From positions 1-64,000 of the forward strand of contig NZ_PYPS01000021.1 in the NCBI RefSeq assembly GCF_003027925.1: a DNA stretch of 64,000 bases. Reading direction: 5' to 3'. Shown in pieces: positions 57,041 through 64,000 of the stretch (its first letter is position 1; the number at the start of each line of letters is the position of its first letter). A model generated the notes under the pieces. The model saw nothing but the letters and a program-made list of their open reading frames with translations, was not told the DNA's origin and did not search any database. The stretch comes from Micromonospora sp. RP3T (GTDB lineage Bacteria > Actinomycetota > Actinomycetes > Mycobacteriales > Micromonosporaceae). Made by a program: the position numbers and the translations under genes.

Positions 57041-57805
57041 GTGGGGGTACGCGTCGAGCACGCCGACGGCGTGACCACGGTGATTCTGGACCGGCCGGAG
57101 GCCCGTAACGCGGTGGACGGGCCGACCGCCCGGGCGCTTGCCGACGTGTTCCGCGCGTTCGACGCCGACCCGGACGCGGCGGTCGCCGTGCTCTGGGGCG
57201 CGGGCGGCACGTTCTGCTCGGGTGCCGACCTCAAGGCGATCGGCACGGCGCGCGGCAACCGGGTCGAGGCCGAGGGCGACGGTCCGATGGGTCCGACCCG
57301 GCTGCGCCTGTCCAAGCCGGTCGTCGCCGCGATCTCCGGGTACGCGGTGGCTGGCGGCCTGGAGCTGGCGCTCTGGTGCGACCTGCGGGTCGCCGAGTCG
57401 GACGCGACGCTCGGGGTGTTCTGCCGGCGGTGGGGGGTGCCGTTGATCGACGGCGGGACGGTCCGGCTGCCCCGGCTGATCGGGGAGAGCCGGGCGATGG
57501 ACCTGATCCTCACCGGGCGGCCGGTGCCGGCCGACGAGGCGTACGCGATGGGGTTGGTGAACCGGTTGGTCCCGCCCGGTGCGGCCCGGGCGGAGGCCGA
57601 GCGGCTGGCCGGCGAGATCGCCCGGCACCCGCAGACCTGCCTGCGCAACGACCGGGCGGCGCTGCTCGACGGCGCCGGCCGGCCGGAGCCGGAGGCGCTC
57701 GCCGTGGAGTTGGCCTACGGCACGGAGTCGCTGGCGGTCGACGGGGTGCGTGGCGCCGGCCGGTTCGCCGCCGGTGCCGGCCGGCACGGTGCGCCGGCCG
57801 GCTGA
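57041..57805 (+). CDS. Enoyl-CoA hydratase/isomerase family protein
   Basis: 254 residues of the crotonase fold: GAGGTFCSGADLKAI (oxyanion hole), ISGYAVAGGLELALWCDLRV with the first catalytic-position Glu, and GVPLIDGGTVRLPRLIG with Asp where the second Glu is expected. It acts on acyl-CoA thioesters, probably hydration in beta-oxidation-like degradation; the exact substrate is unknown. GTG 57041 is chosen over GTG 57038 because a CATGCT -10-like hexamer ends six bases upstream, consistent with leaderless translation. Convergent with the flavoprotein gene. Confidence 0.88.
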   Translation: MGVRVEHADGVTTVILDRPEARNAVDGPTARALADVFRAFDADPDAAVAVLWGAGGTFCSGADLKAIGTARGNRVEAEGDGPMGPTRLRLSKPVVAAISGYAVAGGLELALWCDLRVAESDATLGVFCRRWGVPLIDGGTVRLPRLIGESRAMDLILTGRPVPADEAYAMGLVNRLVPPGAARAEAERLAGEIARHPQTCLRNDRAALLDGAGRPEPEALAVELAYGTESLAVDGVRGAGRFAAGAGRHGAPAG

Positions 57806-57809
57806 GGCG

Positions 57810-59294
57810 TCACTTCAGGTTTCGCAACGCGTCCTCGATGGCCCGGTGGAACGTCGGATACGTGTAGATCATGTGCCGGAGCTGGCTGATCGGCACCGCC
57901 GCGTGCACGGCCACCAGCAGCGCGGAGAGCACCTCGCCGCCGGCCGGGCCGGCCGAGGTGGCACCGACCAGCACGCCCTGGTCCGCGTCGGCGATCAGCT
58001 TGATGAAGCCGGCGTTGCCGGTCTTGTGGATCCAGCCCCGGGTCGACGAGGTCAGGTCGGTGTAGCCGATCTGGACGTTGATGCCCCGGTCGCGGGCCTG
58101 CTGCTCGGTCAGGCCGACGGCGCCCACCTCGGGGTCGGTGAACGTGACCCGGGGCAGGGCCCGGTAGTCGGCCACCGGGACGCTGCCCGGCGCGACAGTG
58201 GACCCGCCCGCGCTCATCGCGCCGCCGACGGCGCTGACCACGCCGGCCGCGCCGCCGACCACGCTGGCGGTGCCGCTGGCGTCCGGCCCGCCCTTGGTGT
58301 GGCGCATGTGGTCGAGCACGTCGGCGACCACGATGCCGGCCTGGTACATGGCGATGTGGGTGAACGCGCCCTCGCCGGTGAGGTCGCCGACCGCCCAGAT
58401 GCCCTCGGTGACGTGCATCCGGTCGTTGACCGGCAGGTAGCGCTGCGTGGCGTCGACGCCGACCGTGTCCAGCCCCAGCTCCTCCAGGTGCGCCCGGCGG
58501 CCGGTCACCACCAGCAGCTTCTCGCCGCGGAACGCCGCGCCGTCGGCGTGGACGGTGAACTCGTCGCCGTCGTGGCTGACCCGACCGGCCTTGACCCCGG
58601 TGCGGATCTCCACCCCGTCGGCACGCAGCGCGTCGGCGGCGAGCGCGGACGCCTCCGGTTCCTCGACGGCGAGCACCCGGTCGCCGGCCTCGACGACGGT
58701 GACCCGCACGCCGAACCGGGCGAACACCTGGGCCAGTTCCAGCCCGATCGCGCCGCCGCCGAGCACCAGCATCGTGCCCGGCAGCTCCTCGACCTCGATG
58801 GCCTGGTGGTTGGTCCAGTACGGCGTGTCGGCCAGCCCGTCGATCGGCGGGATCGAGGGCCGGGTGCCGGTGCCGAGCACCACCCCGTAGCGGGCCTCGA
58901 AGACCTGGTCGCCGACGCGTACCCGGTTCGGGCCGTCGAGCCGGCCGCTGCCGCGTACGAACCGGCCCCCCTTGCCGGTGAAGCGGTCCACCGCCGCCTT
59001 GTCGTCCCAGGTGTCGGTGGCCTCCTCCCGGATCCGCTTCGCCACCGGCGCCCAGTCGGGGCGCACCTGCGCGGACCCGGCCAGCTCGTTCACCCGGTGC
59101 GCCTCGGCCAACGCGTTGGCCGCCCGGATCATCATCTTGCTCGGCACGCACCCCCAGTAGGGGCACTCGCCACCGACCAGGTCCCGTTCGATGCCGACCA
59201 CGTCGAGGCCGGCCTCGGCGAGCCGCTCGGCCACCTCCTCGCCGCCGACGCCGAGCCCGACCACGATCACGTCCACCAGTTCCGGCTCTGCCAT
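57810..59294 (-). CDS. Pyridine nucleotide-disulfide oxidoreductase
   Basis: 494 residues: FAD motif VIVVGLGVGGEEVAE, redox disulfide GGECPYWGCVPSK (Cys44, Cys49), NAD motif VLGGGAIGLELAQVFAR, and dimerisation domain with VTFTDPEVGAVGLTE. It is similar to dihydrolipoamide dehydrogenase and mercuric reductase, but the C-terminal HPT...E catalytic region reads TYPTFHRAIEDAL, so the proton-relay His is moved or missing and lipoamide is unlikely to be the substrate. An insertion rich in G, A, S and V (about 330-365) is unusual. Start ATG 59294. Confidence 0.87.
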   Translation of the reverse strand: MAEPELVDVIVVGLGVGGEEVAERLAEAGLDVVGIERDLVGGECPYWGCVPSKMMIRAANALAEAHRVNELAGSAQVRPDWAPVAKRIREEATDTWDDKAAVDRFTGKGGRFVRGSGRLDGPNRVRVGDQVFEARYGVVLGTGTRPSIPPIDGLADTPYWTNHQAIEVEELPGTMLVLGGGAIGLELAQVFARFGVRVTVVEAGDRVLAVEEPEASALAADALRADGVEIRTGVKAGRVSHDGDEFTVHADGAAFRGEKLLVVTGRRAHLEELGLDTVGVDATQRYLPVNDRMHVTEGIWAVGDLTGEGAFTHIAMYQAGIVVADVLDHMRHTKGGPDASGTASVVGGAAGVVSAVGGAMSAGGSTVAPGSVPVADYRALPRVTFTDPEVGAVGLTEQQARDRGINVQIGYTDLTSSTRGWIHKTGNAGFIKLIADADQGVLVGATSAGPAGGEVLSALLVAVHAAVPISQLRHMIYTYPTFHRAIEDALRNLK

Positions 59295-59387
59295 CCCGTC
59301 AGCATTCCGCACCGCCGGGGTCGCCGACCACCGGACCCGACCGGAATTCCTCCGCCGGTAATGAGTGCGACGGCCTACCGTGGCCGG

Positions 59388-59728
59388 ATGCACGCGCGTT
59401 TCGCCCCGGTCCGGGACTGCTTCCACGACCTCTTCGCCGCCTCTGCGCCGACCTGGCCGCGGCCGGGCTGGCCCGGTGCTACGCGGGTCTGCTCGCCGGC
59501 GGCGTCCTCGACGGGATCCGGCTGTTCGGTGCGGACCTGGTGGCCGAGGCGACCCGGGTGCAGTACGCCGGCCCGGATCTGGTGCTGGACCGGACCGCGC
59601 ACTGGACGCTCGGCATGCAGTGGGAACCGGACGGCAGTTGGGGCATGGGCGGCATCGGCGGCAGCAGCGCCTGGGCCGATACCGCACGGGTGGACGAGCT
59701 GGCCGAGGCACTGAACACCTGCCTCTGA
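59388..59728 (+). pseudogene. Small conserved-looking gene with probable frameshift
   Basis: The first 18 codons from ATG 59388 (MHARFAPVRDCFHDLFAA) are in one frame. The rest, LCADLAAAGLARCYAGLLAG then VQYAGPDLVLDRTAHWTLGM and GGIGGSSAWADTARVDELAE, is in another. The switch falls near 59439-59443 in a CCGCCTC run; one extra C would restore a 113-residue protein. The second frame has no ATG, GTG or TTG before 59540. Family unknown. Either a recent frameshift or a sequencing error. Confidence 0.55.
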
Positions 59729-59810
59729 CTGACTGCCACCGAGCGTGACGGTGGAGTGCTTTCACGCAGGGTGATACCCGGCGCGGGAGGACTCGTACCC
59801 CGGTTTTCGC

Positions 59811-59934
59811 CTTTGCTCTGCAGCCAATGGCGCAGCACCGCCTTGAACAGGAAGTTCAGCCGCCGCGCCGAAGCGGCGTGGCCGGGCGGACAGCGACGTT
59901 CCGTAACCGATGCGGATATGGCTGCAGAGCAAAG
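59811..59934. repeat. Widely spaced 16-bp inverted repeat
   Basis: CTTTGCTCTGCAGCCA at 59811-59826 and its exact complement at 59919-59934, with 92 bp between, lying in a 275-bp gene-free interval (59729-60003). Inside is a smaller GCCGC/GCGGC symmetry. It could be a structured RNA, a miniature mobile element remnant or a genome-wide repeat. Confidence 0.7.
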
Positions 59935-60003
59935 GGAACCGCGGCAGCGTCCGGTTGGACCGTTTGAGTCACGGTAGGTGACCGAGTCGTGCGCCGGGTC
60001 GGC

Positions 60004-61326
60004 TCAGCGCATCCAAACCGGGTCGCTGCCGGGGACGTCCAGCGGCGGCGGGTAGTCGAGGCCCCGACGGGTCTCGTCGGGCAGCCGCCACGGCTGGTGC
60101 ACCGCCTTGCCCGCCACCGACTCCAGTTCCGGCACCCAGCGCCGCACGTACGCGCCGTCCGGGTCGTAGCGCTCGGCCTGCCGCACCGGGTTGAAGCCCC
60201 GATACGGCCGGGAGTCGTTGCCGGTGCCGGCCACCCACTGCCAGTTGCCGGAGTTGTTGACCCGGTCGCCGTCGAGCAGCCAGCGGAAGTAGACGTCCAG
60301 GCCCGGCCGCCAGTCCAGCCCGAGATGCTTGGTCAGGTAGCCGGCCGTGATCAGCCGGGCCCGGTTGTGCATCCAGCCCTGGGCGCGCATCTGCCGCATG
60401 CCGGCGTCCACGATCGGCATCCCGGTGCGCCCCTCGGTCCAGGCCGCCAGCGCGTGGCTGTCGTCCCGCCAGTCCTCCCGGGCGCCCCGCCGGTAGGCGG
60501 TGGTGGACAGGTCCGGGAAACCGGCGACGACCTGGTGGTAGAAGTCGCGCCAGCAGAGCTGCCGGACGAACGGCCCGTCGCGGTCGCCGGCCCGGTTCGC
60601 CACCGCCAGCGGGGAGACGCAACCCCATCGGAGGTACGGGCTGAGCCGGGAGGTGTCGTCGCCGGCCATGTCGTCGTGGATGTCGTCGTACCGGTCGAGG
60701 GTGGGCAGCCAGGCGGTGAGGCGGCGCCGGGCGACGCTCTCCCCGCCCTCGGCGGCGTCCGGGCTGTCGCCCTTCGGCGGTTCCGGCAGCCGGCCCGGGT
60801 CGACGCCGTCGGGCAGCCGGACCCGCTTCGGCGCGGCCAGTTCCTCCCGCGGTTTCACCCCCTGCCAGGCGCGGAAGTAAGGGCTGAACACCCGGTAGTG
60901 GTCGCCGCCGGTCGGCCGCAGCGCGCCCGGCTCGACGATGGTCAGCCCGGGGAAGAGCCGGAGGAACATCCGGTGCCGCTCGCACTCGGCACGCAGGCGG
61001 CGTTCCCGGCGGTGGGCGTACCGGGTCACGTCGGCGGAGAGCCCGATACCCTCGGCGCCGACCTGGCGCGCCAGCTTGACCGTCTCGGCTACCGGGTCGC
61101 CGCGTCGGACGACCAGGTCGCCGCCGCGTTTGCGCAGCGACTCGCGCAGCTCGGCCAGGCTCTGGTGGAGGAAGCGGGTGCGGTTCGGGGAGAGCTTCGC
61201 AAGCGTCGGGTCGAGCACGTAGAGCGGCACCACCCGGTCGAACGCCGAGACGGCCGCCGCGAGCGCCGGGTGGTCGTGCACCCGCAGGTCGCGGGTGAAC
61301 AGCACGACGGCCGTACGCTCGGTCAT
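60004..61326 (-). CDS. phr: Deoxyribodipyrimidine photolyase
   Basis: 440 residues. The N-terminal photolyase domain (VVLFTRDLRVHDHPALAAAV) binds the antenna cofactor. The C-terminal FAD domain has RWGCVSPLAVANR, CWRDFYHQVVAGFPDLS, MRQMRAQGWMHNRARLITAG and LDGDRVNNSGNWQWVAGTG, the class I CPD photolyase pattern. It repairs UV-induced pyrimidine dimers using blue light. ATG 61326 overlaps the phytoene synthase stop (ATGA), coupling DNA repair to pigment synthesis. Confidence 0.93.
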   Translation of the reverse strand: MTERTAVVLFTRDLRVHDHPALAAAVSAFDRVVPLYVLDPTLAKLSPNRTRFLHQSLAELRESLRKRGGDLVVRRGDPVAETVKLARQVGAEGIGLSADVTRYAHRRERRLRAECERHRMFLRLFPGLTIVEPGALRPTGGDHYRVFSPYFRAWQGVKPREELAAPKRVRLPDGVDPGRLPEPPKGDSPDAAEGGESVARRRLTAWLPTLDRYDDIHDDMAGDDTSRLSPYLRWGCVSPLAVANRAGDRDGPFVRQLCWRDFYHQVVAGFPDLSTTAYRRGAREDWRDDSHALAAWTEGRTGMPIVDAGMRQMRAQGWMHNRARLITAGYLTKHLGLDWRPGLDVYFRWLLDGDRVNNSGNWQWVAGTGNDSRPYRGFNPVRQAERYDPDGAYVRRWVPELESVAGKAVHQPWRLPDETRRGLDYPPPLDVPGSDPVWMR

Positions 61327-62249
61327 CCGGCCAGGGCCGGGGTGAGCGCCGGGCCGGGCACCCGCACCGGCGTGCCGGTCGGGGTGAGCAGTGACCGGGC
61401 GGCCACCGCCATCCGCCGCCGCTGCGGCACCAGGGCCCGGCGGACGAAGACGTCGAAGTCCTGGGCGGCGACCTCGTCGAGGATGCCGCCGTAGAGCGCG
61501 TACGCGGTGCGCATGCACGCCTGCGAGGCGGGGTTGAGCAGCGGGATGCCGGGCGCGGCGGCGAGGTAGTGGGCCTGAGCGCGGGTCACCTCGTACTCGA
61601 TCAGCTCGCGGATCGCCGGCGTGGTCCGCCGGGCGGCCTTCGCGGCGAGCAGGTCGTCGCGGGTGACGTCGAACTTGGCCAGGTCCTCGTCGGGCAGGTA
61701 GGTCCGGCCGCGGTCGAGGTCCTCGGCGACGTCCCGGATGAAGTTGGTGAGCTGGAACGCGAAGCCGAGCTGGCGGGCCGGTTCCCGGGCGGCGGCCGGA
61801 TCGGAGCTGCCCAGGATCGGCAGCATCATGGTGCCGATGACGGCGGCCGAGCCCTCCATGTAGTCGAGCAGGTCGTCGTAGGTCGGGTACGACATCACCG
61901 TCAGGTCCATCGCCATGCTGCGCAGGAACGACGCGAAGTCGGCGCGGTCCAGGTCGAACACGGCGATGGTGTGCAGCACGGCGGGGAGCAGCGGGTCGTC
62001 GACCGACGCACCGTGCAGGCCGGCGACGAACCGGTCCGACCATTCGCGCAGCCTGGCGGCCCGCTCGGCGGGCGGCAGGTCCTCGGTGCGGTCGACGATC
62101 TCGTCGGCGTAGCGGGTGAAGCCGTACAGGGCGTGCACATGCCGCCGTTTCCAAGCGGGGAGCAGCCGGGTGGCGAGATAGTAGGTACGGCCGTGACGCC
62201 GGTGCAGCTCGCGGCAACGGTCATAGGCAGCGGTGAGATCCGTGTCCAC
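61323..62249 (-). CDS. crtB: Phytoene synthase
   Basis: 308 residues from GTG 62249, which has GAGGAGGG just upstream; the frame stays open to 62285. The trans-prenyl synthase signatures are YADEIVDRTED (first Asp-rich motif) and NFIRDVAEDLDRGRTYLP (second). It condenses two GGPP molecules to phytoene, the first carotenoid. Operon with photolyase, divergent from GGPP synthase. Confidence 0.92.
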   Translation of the reverse strand: MDTDLTAAYDRCRELHRRHGRTYYLATRLLPAWKRRHVHALYGFTRYADEIVDRTEDLPPAERAARLREWSDRFVAGLHGASVDDPLLPAVLHTIAVFDLDRADFASFLRSMAMDLTVMSYPTYDDLLDYMEGSAAVIGTMMLPILGSSDPAAAREPARQLGFAFQLTNFIRDVAEDLDRGRTYLPDEDLAKFDVTRDDLLAAKAARRTTPAIRELIEYEVTRAQAHYLAAAPGIPLLNPASQACMRTAYALYGGILDEVAAQDFDVFVRRALVPQRRRMAVAARSLLTPTGTPVRVPGPALTPALAG

Positions 62250-62291
62250 CGGCCCTCCTCGGTTTCGACGCAGCAATCGACGCAACTCGTA

Positions 62292-62301
62292 ACCCTAGGG
62301 T
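62292..62301. promoter_or_regulatory. Palindrome in divergent carotenoid promoter
   Basis: ACCCTAGGGT, a perfect 10-bp palindrome in the 64-bp gap between crtB and crtE. It embeds TAGGGT (62296-62301), a plausible -10 for crtE 12 bp before its ATG, so a protein binding here could control the divergent genes. Confidence 0.5.
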
Positions 62302-62313
62302 ACGCTCCCTCAC

Positions 62314-63468
62314 ATGGCCAACGACGCAGTTGCGGGTAATGCGCTCCGCGTCGCGCCGGCACAGCCGGAAGCGACGGACGATCCGGTCCGCGGCGTACTG
62401 GCCGCGTTCACGAAAGACCTGGTCAGGGGCGTTGACGACACGTTGACGGCATTCCTGGCCGCCGAAGTCGACGCACTGACCGAGATCGACGCAGCCATGG
62501 GTGGTTTCGCCGCGACCGCACGCGACTGCGTGCTGGCCGGCGGCAAGCGGGTGCGTCCCACGTTCGCGTACTGGGGCTGGCGCGGGGTGGTCGGCGGCGA
62601 CGCGCCGCTCGGCACGGTGCTGCCCGCCCTGTCCGCGCTGGAGCTGCTGCACGCGTTCGCGCTGGTGCACGACGACGTGATGGACGCCTCCGACACCCGG
62701 CGCGGCCGGCCCACCGCACACCGCGCCGCCGCCGCGCGGCACCGGGCCGCCGGACACACCGGTGATCCCGACCGGTACGGCGAGGCGGTGGCCGTGCTCA
62801 TCGGCGACCTCTGCATGGTCTGGGCCGACCGGCTGATGGCACACACCACCGTGCCTGCGGACCGGCTGCTCGACGTGCGCCGCTGCTACGACCAGATGCG
62901 GGTGGAGACGGTCGCCGGGCAGTTCCTCGACGTGCTCGGCGAGAACGACGCGGCGAGCTGGTCGGTCGATCGGGCGCTGCGGGTGGCCCGCTACAAGACC
63001 GCCAGCTACACCGTCCAGCGACCGCTGCTCTTCGGCGCCTGCCTGGGCGGCGCAGACGCGGACGGTCCGCTGATCGCCGCGTACACCCGCTACGGGCTGG
63101 CCGTCGGCGAGGCGTTCCAGCTCCGCGACGACCTGCTCGGCGTCTACGGCGACCCGGCGACCACCGGCAAGCCGGCCGGGGACGACCTGCGCACCGGCAA
63201 GCCGACCGCGCTGCTGATGCTGGCCCGGCAGCTCGCCGACCCGGCGCAACGTCGCACGCTGGACCGGGCCGGCACGGTCGCCGACGCGTCCGAGGTGGCC
63301 CACCTGGCCGACCTGGTCCGGGACACCGGAGCTACGGCCCGGGTGGAGCTGATGATCGCCGAACGGGTGACCGAGGCGCTGGCCGCGCTCGACACCGCAC
63401 CTATCGACGAGACCGCGCGCACCGCGCTGACCGGCCTCGCCACCGCCGCCACCGCGCGGCGGTCCTGA
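62314..63468 (+). CDS. crtE: Geranylgeranyl diphosphate synthase (polyprenyl synthetase)
   Basis: 384 residues: GGKRVRP, first Asp-rich motif HDDVMDASDTRRG, then VETVAGQFLD, and second Asp-rich motif QLRDDLLGVYGD with KPAGDDLRTGKPT. It makes the C20 (or similar) diphosphate for phytoene synthase. The N-terminus is about 35 residues longer than minimal synthases. ATG 62314 is the first codon with coding character. Its stop overlaps ATG 63468 (TGATG), so the phytoene desaturase gene is in the same operon. Confidence 0.9.
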   Translation: MANDAVAGNALRVAPAQPEATDDPVRGVLAAFTKDLVRGVDDTLTAFLAAEVDALTEIDAAMGGFAATARDCVLAGGKRVRPTFAYWGWRGVVGGDAPLGTVLPALSALELLHAFALVHDDVMDASDTRRGRPTAHRAAAARHRAAGHTGDPDRYGEAVAVLIGDLCMVWADRLMAHTTVPADRLLDVRRCYDQMRVETVAGQFLDVLGENDAASWSVDRALRVARYKTASYTVQRPLLFGACLGGADADGPLIAAYTRYGLAVGEAFQLRDDLLGVYGDPATTGKPAGDDLRTGKPTALLMLARQLADPAQRRTLDRAGTVADASEVAHLADLVRDTGATARVELMIAERVTEALAALDTAPIDETARTALTGLATAATARRS

Positions 63469-63503
63469 TGGACACCTTCATGAGCACGAGCAAGGGAGCC
63501 GGA

Positions 63504-64000
63504 ATGCGCACCGTGAACGGACGGACCGACCGGGTGGTCGTGGTCGGCGCCGGGCTGGGTGGGCTGGCCTGCGCGCTGCACCTGGCCGGCAGCGGCCGTC
63601 AGGTGACCGTGCTGGAACGCGAGCCGGTGCCCGGCGGACGCGCCGGCCGGCTCAGCGTCGACGGGTACGAGTTCGACACCGGGCCGACCGTGCTCACCAT
63701 GCCCGACCTGATCGCCGAGGCGCTGGGCGCGGTGGGCGAGGAACTGGGCGACTGGCTCGACCTGACCCCGCTCGACCCGGCCTACCGGGCCTACTACCCG
63801 GACGGGTCGACGCTCGACGTCATCACCGACACCACCCGGATGGCCGCCGAGATCGCCAAGGTCTGCGGGCCCCGGGAGGCGGACGGCTACCTGCGCTTCG
63901 TCGACTACGCGCGCAACCTGTGGAAGTGGGAGCGGGCCGACTTCATCGAGCGCAACCTCGACGCGCCGACCGACCTGCTCACCGGCAACCTGCTGAAGCT
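63504..64000 (+). CDS. crtI: Phytoene desaturase, partial at window edge
   Basis: Runs off the right edge; 165 residues visible. RVVVVGAGLGGLACALHLAG is the FAD-binding start, followed by VLEREPVPGGRAGRLSVDGY and FDTGPTVLTMPDLI, diagnostic of CrtI-type desaturases that convert phytoene towards lycopene. I prefer ATG 63504 because an AAGGGAG site lies 5 nt upstream; ATG 63468 (coupled to the crtE stop) and ATG 63480 are alternatives. Confidence 0.92.
   Translation, partial: MRTVNGRTDRVVVVGAGLGGLACALHLAGSGRQVTVLEREPVPGGRAGRLSVDGYEFDTGPTVLTMPDLIAEALGAVGEELGDWLDLTPLDPAYRAYYPDGSTLDVITDTTRMAAEIAKVCGPREADGYLRFVDYARNLWKWERADFIERNLDAPTDLLTGNLLK

Overview
The window is very GC-rich, densely coding actinobacterial chromosome. 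Its codon use, many GTG/TTG starts, 4-nt ATGA/GTGA gene overlaps, apparent leaderless messages, Tad pilus locus and S-adenosyl methyltransferase/zinc-ribbon genes fit a Micromonospora-like member of the Micromonosporaceae. This assignment is an inference from style, not a database match. No rRNA, IS element, phage block or CRISPR array was seen; one tRNA (Lys, UUU) is present.

Layout. 1-4.2 kb: mostly empty left edge, a ZIP metal transporter, a beta-helix lipoprotein and an NAD-dependent epimerase. 4.2-11.6 kb: a leftward sugar operon (LacI regulator, binding protein, two permeases, GH130 enzyme, secreted alpha/alpha-barrel enzyme) with tandem LacI-type operators upstream and a strong terminator downstream. 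11.6-17.4 kb: three toxin-antitoxin modules (one toxin frameshifted), tRNA-Lys, a kinase, RecD2 helicase and the remnant of an alcohol dehydrogenase. 17.4-19.2 kb: GntR and XRE/TPR regulators. 19.4-29.0 kb: a rightward operon of ROK regulator, family-5 ABC importer (with a permease-ATPase fusion), sugar isomerase and two Gfo/Idh/MocA dehydrogenases. 29.0-32.0 kb: a zinc alcohol dehydrogenase with its MerR regulator, and a secreted GH10 xylanase with ricin-type lectin domain. 32.3-35.1 kb: membrane protein, sigma factor and PAS-GGDEF-EAL protein, overlapping end to end. 35.3-40.2 kb: a three-gene cassette of DUF559-type nuclease, a small protein with no recognised family, and a 1056-residue protein joining an AAA ATPase to a HerA/DUF87-type ATPase. 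This is the best candidate for an undescribed system. 40.3-45.5 kb: small regulators, an ECF41 sigma factor with its AhpD-like partner, an MFS transporter, a methyltransferase and a zinc-ribbon protein. 45.5-55.9 kb: a complete-looking Tad/Flp pilus locus. 56.0-59.7 kb: Rieske protein, enoyl-CoA hydratase, flavin disulfide oxidoreductase and a frameshifted small gene. 60.0-64.0 kb: photolyase and phytoene synthase diverging from GGPP synthase and phytoene desaturase (runs off the right edge).

How the genes work together. Two separately regulated carbohydrate-uptake operons plus a xylanase indicate a soil polysaccharide degrader. The carotenoid genes paired with photolyase indicate a light-protection module. 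The Tad locus would make a surface pilus. The toxin-antitoxin cluster with a gene remnant looks like an accessory, turnover-prone segment. Several promoters can be read directly from the sequence: a MerR 19-bp-spacer promoter, an exact ECF41 promoter, and a ROK promoter embedded in an inverted repeat.
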